NCBI GenBank assembly: GCA_021800135.1 | Contig: JAJYZH010000005.1 | Coordinates: 1-17,606, forward strand | Direction: 5' to 3' | DNA length: 17,606 nucleotides | From: Microcaldota archaeon | GTDB lineage: Archaea > Micrarchaeota > Micrarchaeia > Micrarchaeales > Micrarchaeaceae | Shown here: in pieces, positions 14,069 to 17,606 of the stretch | Layout of the letters: each line of letters starts with the position of its first letter | Numbering within the stretch: the first letter of the stretch is position 1 | Translations under genes and position numbers: made by a program | The notes under the pieces: model-generated | The model's database searches: none | Told to the model about the DNA's origin: nothing | What the model saw: the letters and a program-made list of their open reading frames with translations, nothing else

Positions 14069-14800
14069 TCACTTCCGCCTTGAAGAGCGCGGGTGTGAGG
14101 TGCGGGCAGGCGGCTCTGGCATTGCGTCCATAAGGTACTTTATCTCGCTTACGAATGAATTGGAAGAATTGAATACAAGCGCCATTCCGGTAACACCGAA
14201 TATCGTTATCAGCGACATCATTGACAGGAACAGGCTGAATCGCGCCATGTTTGTGATCTGCTGCAGACTGGCGGCGTACAGACCGCTACTGGAGTAGACC
14301 GTAAATATTCCGATTGCGAATATTGCCCAGAGAGCTGCCGCGCTGAATGCTATCTCATGGTACTTATGCTTGAATATCATGGCTACAGAGATATAGAATA
14401 CCCAGAGTATGCCTCCGAAGCTAAACAGGAATATTATGGGCTCGATGTAGTTGTTGAAGAAGAGTATCGGAAGGAAAAATGCGAATACGCCTATTACAAG
14501 GACTACAAGCCACGCGCCAGTATATTTGCTATGCATCCTGTGCTCGTATTCGTTCATGTACCTTACTGTCGATATATGTGCACTTACCATGCTCACGACG
14601 AGGACCAAGGTGGTCACGAATATCAGAAGCAGCCAGAATACGAATTCAGCAGCATAGTTTGTATAGAAGAATGAGGATAGCACTGCGGTAAAGGTCATGC
14701 CGATCGCGAGCGCTATAGCGAAAGTCAGCATCGAAATCCCTAGAGCGCGCCTGTATGAAAACGCCCAATATCTCCTTATGTGCTCTCTTGCATATCGCAT
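14069..14800 (-). CDS. Six-transmembrane protein of unknown function
   Basis: This 243-aa integral membrane protein has a basic N-terminus (MRYAREHIRRYWAFSYRR), six hydrophobic segments at about 20-44, 53-74, 95-115, 121-143, 150-170 and 187-210, and a hydrophilic C-terminal tail rich in Ser, Arg and Pro. A central cytosolic loop (VRYMNEYEHRMHSKYTG) is charged with several His. There is no transporter signature, catalytic motif or Cys, so no family is claimed. The ATG at 14800 fits a TATA element (TATTAAAAAG on the plus strand, 14828-14837) about 32 nt upstream. It is the only gene between the RNAP operon and tRNA-Leu; the 145-nt gap before rpoH contains a separate promoter, so it is probably not part of that operon. 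Confidence 0.75.
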   Translation of the reverse strand: MRYAREHIRRYWAFSYRRALGISMLTFAIALAIGMTFTAVLSSFFYTNYAAEFVFWLLLIFVTTLVLVVSMVSAHISTVRYMNEYEHRMHSKYTGAWLVVLVIGVFAFFLPILFFNNYIEPIIFLFSFGGILWVFYISVAMIFKHKYHEIAFSAAALWAIFAIGIFTVYSSSGLYAASLQQITNMARFSLFLSMMSLITIFGVTGMALVFNSSNSFVSEIKYLMDAMPEPPARTSHPRSSRRK

Positions 14801-14827
14801 GACTACACAATCTAGATACTCATTTAG

Positions 14828-14837
14828 TATTAAAAAG
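14828..14837 (-). promoter_or_regulatory. TATA box of the six-TM gene
   Basis: CTTTTTAATA on the minus strand, centred about 32 nt before the ATG at 14800, predicts a leader of only about 6 nt. Confidence 0.45.
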
Positions 14838-14890
14838 CTTTCCCATCATAACTTCCTAAGTATCTTTTCCCGCTATATACGGGAACCAAT

Positions 14891-14975
14891 GCAGGGATAG
14901 CAAAGCCTGGTCAAATGCGATGGGTTCAGGGCTCATTCCCTTAGGGGTTCGGGAGTTCAAATCTCCCTCCCTGCA
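14891..14975 (+). tRNA. tRNA-Leu, anticodon CAG
   Basis: A complete 85-nt class II tRNA. The acceptor GCAGGGA pairs with TCCCTGC plus discriminator A; the D stem is GCA/TGC with the GG of the D loop; the anticodon stem ATGGG/CTCAT holds loop TTCAGGG with anticodon CAG; the long variable arm is TCCC-TTAG-GGGT; the T arm is GGGAG-TTCAAAT-CTCCC. No intron and no encoded CCA. CTATATAC at 14873-14880 is too close (about 15 nt) to be its ordinary TATA box; AAGTATCTTTT at about 14858-14868 is a weaker candidate. Confidence 0.97.
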
Positions 14976-15014
14976 TCTTTAAACCTCGCTGTTTCCATTC
15001 AGTATGCTTATACT

Positions 15015-15812
15015 TCATCCTCCGCCGCTGGTGTAGCGCTTCATCAGGGCGTAGATCCCTTTGTAGCTTATCGCCGCTACGACTATTTCGATTGCTATTA
15101 CGGCCGTGTATGAAAGTGCGCTTAGCTCTCCAAACAGGGCTTCGGCTGGGTAGTAGGATGCGATCCCTATTGGTAGGACTACAGTGAACAGCAGCGTGAT
15201 CACGGCACCGTAGATGCTCAGTGGATAGTTGCCTGCTGTGGATAGCACATTCGTAATCCTGCCTATGAACCCGGCGCTCTTGAATAGGTGATATGACAGT
15301 ATCGTGAACAAAAGTGTAAACAACACAAAGGAGATACTGCCCAAAGAGAACATGAACACGAAGCCAAGCAGGGACATAATAGAGAAGCTCACATGTAGTA
15401 ATGCAAATATCAGTATGGCTACCCCACTAACGATGCCACCAATTGCTATAGGCCAAACGTCTGGCATGGAGAGCAATAGCGTTACAACACCATATGGTCT
15501 GACAAGCTGCATGTCCAGTCCTCCGAACCGCATTTCCCTCACTAGGTCCCACGGGTCTATAGTGAAATAGAGTATATTCATCGCTACCGTAACCATATAG
15601 GAAAGCACCAAAATTTGGAAATAGCTCCATCCTGGAACGCCGCTTGAGACGCTGTAGATTATAGACATGGTTATGAGGCTGTAGAAGCTCGTTAAACTGC
15701 TGTATGTAAACCATATGGCCACCTGGCCTCTGTAGGTAAAGAACGTCTTAAATCTGTAAACCCAGACCCACGCAAAGAATGCAATAGAGTCTGTTATATC
15801 ATTTGTACTCAT
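15015..15812 (-). CDS. ABC-2 type exporter permease (COG3694-like)
   Basis: This 265-aa integral membrane protein is the second permease of a three-gene ABC exporter. An amphipathic N-terminal segment with FAWVWVYRFKTFFTYRGQ, typical of the family, precedes about six hydrophobic helices. The conserved interhelical stretch WDLVREMRFGGLDMQLVRPY contacts the ATPase in this class. It corresponds to the uncharacterised ABC-2 permeases paired with COG4586 ATPases and COG4587 permeases; the substrate is unknown. The ATG at 15812 has AGGTGG 6 nt upstream and starts just after the TAG of the first permease; the GTG at 15821 would overlap that gene by 8 nt. It is last in the operon, 39 nt from the convergent tRNA-Leu. 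Confidence 0.88.
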   Translation of the reverse strand: MSTNDITDSIAFFAWVWVYRFKTFFTYRGQVAIWFTYSSLTSFYSLITMSIIYSVSSGVPGWSYFQILVLSYMVTVAMNILYFTIDPWDLVREMRFGGLDMQLVRPYGVVTLLLSMPDVWPIAIGGIVSGVAILIFALLHVSFSIMSLLGFVFMFSLGSISFVLFTLLFTILSYHLFKSAGFIGRITNVLSTAGNYPLSIYGAVITLLFTVVLPIGIASYYPAEALFGELSALSYTAVIAIEIVVAAISYKGIYALMKRYTSGGG

Positions 15813-15813
15813 G

Positions 15814-16629
15814 CTATCCACCTGCAGAGGTTATCCTCTTCCTGACGAATTTCCATGCGGCTGCTGAGATGATTGCCAGTGCTACCACCCAAACAGCGCT
15901 TATGATTATGGAGTTTATAGCCTCGCTGCTACTCACTATGCCAAGGAATGTTGCTGCTGGGGTATAGAGCATAATCGGGAATGGCGTAAACATTAGTATG
16001 TGGGTTATAGCATTAGGGAACAGTGCAAGAGGCATTACCCCACCCCCAAGTAGCAGCATTATGCTCCACATAGAGTTTGCTATGCCATATATGTTGACCA
16101 TCTTGATGGCCAGCATTCCAATCATGAAGCCTATCAGACTTACCAGTGAGTAACCTATCGCAAGTTCTACTACAACCAGAAGCGCGGTAAATGATGAGAC
16201 TGGCTGGGGAGACAGTAACACCGCAATCACAAGAAGGGGCAGCGTTATAATCAGGGCATAAAGCATGTCGTCAGGTATGCTGTTGAAGAAAACTTGCAGC
16301 GGATATTTCAATGGCCTTGTGTATGCTGCGGCCACACTGCCGCTTTGCACGTCCTGCTGCATTACTTCAGGCAGGTTCATGTTTATTACGGATCTGAAGG
16401 CGTATACGAGGAAAAAGTATATGTACATGCTTGAAAGCGTTATTCCGACCAGGCTAGTAGTATTGGTGAAATGGTATATTGCAGTCCATATCAAAATCAT
16501 CAGCCCTGCCTGTGCAAGGCTGGAGAATAATGATAGGATGAAATTTGCCTTATACGCCAGGGTGTCCTTGATTCCGATAGAGAAAAGGGTAAGATAGGGA
16601 TTGGACATGGTTTTTGTTTTCATGCTCAT
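15814..16629 (-). CDS. ABC-2 type exporter permease (COG4587-like)
   Basis: This 271-aa integral membrane protein is the first permease of the exporter. The N-terminus (YLTLFSIGIKDTLAYKANFI) is the amphipathic segment characteristic of the family; about six membrane helices follow (roughly 27-48, 58-80, 118-140, 145-172, 178-202, 238-262). The loop VMQQDVQSGSVAAAYTRPLK is the family's cytosolic coupling region and parallels the VREMRFGGLDMQLVRPY loop of the second permease, so the two are paralogous halves of a heterodimeric channel. Its ATG overlaps the ATPase stop as ATGA, indicating translational coupling. A second in-frame ATG at 16623 is possible. Substrate unknown. Confidence 0.88.
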   Translation of the reverse strand: MSMKTKTMSNPYLTLFSIGIKDTLAYKANFILSLFSSLAQAGLMILIWTAIYHFTNTTSLVGITLSSMYIYFFLVYAFRSVINMNLPEVMQQDVQSGSVAAAYTRPLKYPLQVFFNSIPDDMLYALIITLPLLVIAVLLSPQPVSSFTALLVVVELAIGYSLVSLIGFMIGMLAIKMVNIYGIANSMWSIMLLLGGGVMPLALFPNAITHILMFTPFPIMLYTPAATFLGIVSSSEAINSIIISAVWVVALAIISAAAWKFVRKRITSAGG

Positions 16630-17606
16630 CGTTTTCTTTTTGTGTCAAACTTCTCATATACTCTGCTGAGTATCGTAGTAAGATTTAGTTCTGATACTTT
16701 GTAGTCGAGGATGTGACCGTTGCTCAGCAGGTCTATGAATCTCCGGTTTTTAAGCGTATCTGCCTTTACCTCTATGCTTGCATATCCTTTCCCTTGATAC
16801 AGTATTTTTCCGAAGCGTTCCGGTTTGAGGGGGTAGTTCTCGTTGAATTGCAATTCCACAATCCTCTTGTTTCCGAAAAGGTGTTCCAACTTTTCCCTGC
16901 TGCCGTCGAATTCAAGCCTACCGTTTTCCAGCAGTAGGATTCTCTCTGCTATTGATATGTCTTCTACTATATGAGTTGTAAGCAGAAAGGTTGTCTTGTA
17001 CGCGTCCCTCATCTCGAGCAGAGCAGCTCTAAGCGCGGCTTTTGATGAGATGTCCACACCTATAGTGGGCTCATCGAGGAATACAACCTTTGGCATGTGT
17101 AGTACTGACGCTACGAAGTTGCACTTCATCTGCTCTCCCAGGGACATCGTCCTGACGGGTTTCCTGTAGACGTTTTTCAGGTTCAGTATATCTACGAGGT
17201 GGTTGAGTCTTTTTTCGAAATCGTTCTGCTTTATGCCGTATACATGGCCCATGAACTTGAAGGTGTCATAGGCAGGTAGGTTCCAGTACAGCTGCCCGTG
17301 CGCGCCGAGGACTACTCCTATGTTTCTCGCGAGCTTCATCCTTTCCTCCCATGGGTTGAAATCCAGCACCCTTACGCTGCCGGAATCGGGATACAGTATC
17401 CCGGTAAGCAGTTTTATTAGGGTTGATTTGCCGCTGCCATTCCTGCCGAGCAGTGCAGTTATGGAACCTTCAGGGATGCTCAGGCTCACGTCTTTAAGGG
17501 CTTTCTTTATGTAGTACTTCCTCCTGAATGAAGCCATAATGCCCTTCTTCTTCGTCTCGTAGGTCTTGAAGCCCTTGTATAAGTTCTCTACCTCTATGGA
17601 ATTTTG
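16626..17606 (-). CDS. ABC exporter ATPase (COG4586-like), N-terminus cut by the right edge
   Basis: The frame is open to the window edge: the 23 codons before the Met at 17537 encode IEVENLYKGFKTYETKKKG, the normal first strand of an ABC ATPase, so that Met is internal. Numbered from that Met: Walker A GRNGSGKST (31-39), Q-loop region VVLGAHGQLYWNLP (75-88), signature MSLGEQMKCN (131-140, in place of LSGGQ), Walker B VVFLDEP (151-157) and the H-loop TTHIVED (187-193). A C-terminal domain of about 80 residues follows. The insertion of KKKGIMASFRRKYYIKKALKDVS before Walker A is typical of COG4586-type ATPases. It powers the two downstream permeases; its stop overlaps the first permease start. 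Confidence 0.93.
   Translation of the reverse strand, partial: QNSIEVENLYKGFKTYETKKKGIMASFRRKYYIKKALKDVSLSIPEGSITALLGRNGSGKSTLIKLLTGILYPDSGSVRVLDFNPWEERMKLARNIGVVLGAHGQLYWNLPAYDTFKFMGHVYGIKQNDFEKRLNHLVDILNLKNVYRKPVRTMSLGEQMKCNFVASVLHMPKVVFLDEPTIGVDISSKAALRAALLEMRDAYKTTFLLTTHIVEDISIAERILLLENGRLEFDGSREKLEHLFGNKRIVELQFNENYPLKPERFGKILYQGKGYASIEVKADTLKNRRFIDLLSNGHILDYKVSELNLTTILSRVYEKFDTKRKR

Noticed and set aside
14873..14880. CTATATAC as the promoter of tRNA-Leu
   Set aside because: Only about 15 nt before the mature tRNA; archaeal TATA boxes direct starts about 25 nt downstream, which would fall inside the tRNA.
1..17606. CRISPR array, insertion sequence, integrase or prophage
   Set aside because: No regularly spaced repeats, transposase or recombinase motifs, or terminal inverted repeats were seen; both tRNAs are intact without duplicated 3' ends in the window.

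Overview
This window is archaeal. The main evidence is a complete archaeal-type RNA polymerase (RNAP) operon with separate B''/B' and A'/A'' genes, a topoisomerase VI A subunit, an Sm-like archaeal protein, TATA-type promoters placed for leaderless or short-leader mRNAs, and tRNA genes without encoded CCA. Arginine is mostly AGG/AGA and isoleucine mostly ATA. The sequon-rich surface protein, mid-range GC and unusual polymerase residues suggest a DPANN/Micrarchaeota-like (ARMAN-type) lineage. That placement is an inference from style, not a database result.

Layout. (1) 3-1151 (+): C-terminal part of a large Ser/Thr/Asn-rich, Cys-free surface protein (S-layer-like), followed by a long T-rich terminator. 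(2) 1152-1407: two TATA boxes and a hairpin leading into top6A (1408-2511, +). (3) 2516-4692: a small conserved-looking beta-rich protein (-), an unrecognised 142-aa protein (+), an S51 peptidase (+), and a truncated PhnP-like metallo-beta-lactamase fragment (+). (4) 4693-6641, minus strand, listed by descending coordinate: LSm protein, secreted Cys/sequon-rich protein, tRNA-Ala(GGC), HD-domain phosphohydrolase. (5) 6680-13923 (-): rpoH, rpoB2 (B''), rpoB1 (B'), rpoA1 (A'), a 40-codon ORF, rpoA2 (A''). (6) 14069-14800 (-): six-TM protein of unknown function. (7) 14891-14975 (+): tRNA-Leu(CAG). (8) 15015-17606 (-): a three-gene ABC-2 exporter operon (ATPase, two permeases), cut by the right edge.

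How the genes work together. The five RNAP genes are tightly packed (gaps of about 1 to 21 nt) and must be one transcription unit making the H, B and A subunits. The A'' gene lacks the usual N-terminal helical segment. A 40-codon frame ending in an ATGA overlap with the A'' start lies exactly where that segment should be encoded. The polymerase also differs from the canonical archaeal sequence at three catalytic positions: the B' acidic pair reads MKD instead of M-E-D, the second half of the bridge helix is replaced, and the trigger loop has two Thr replaced by hydrophobic residues. These polymerase features are the most unusual signal in the window. The ABC genes form a translationally coupled exporter. 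The remaining genes look like independent units. No CRISPR array, insertion sequence or phage module is visible.
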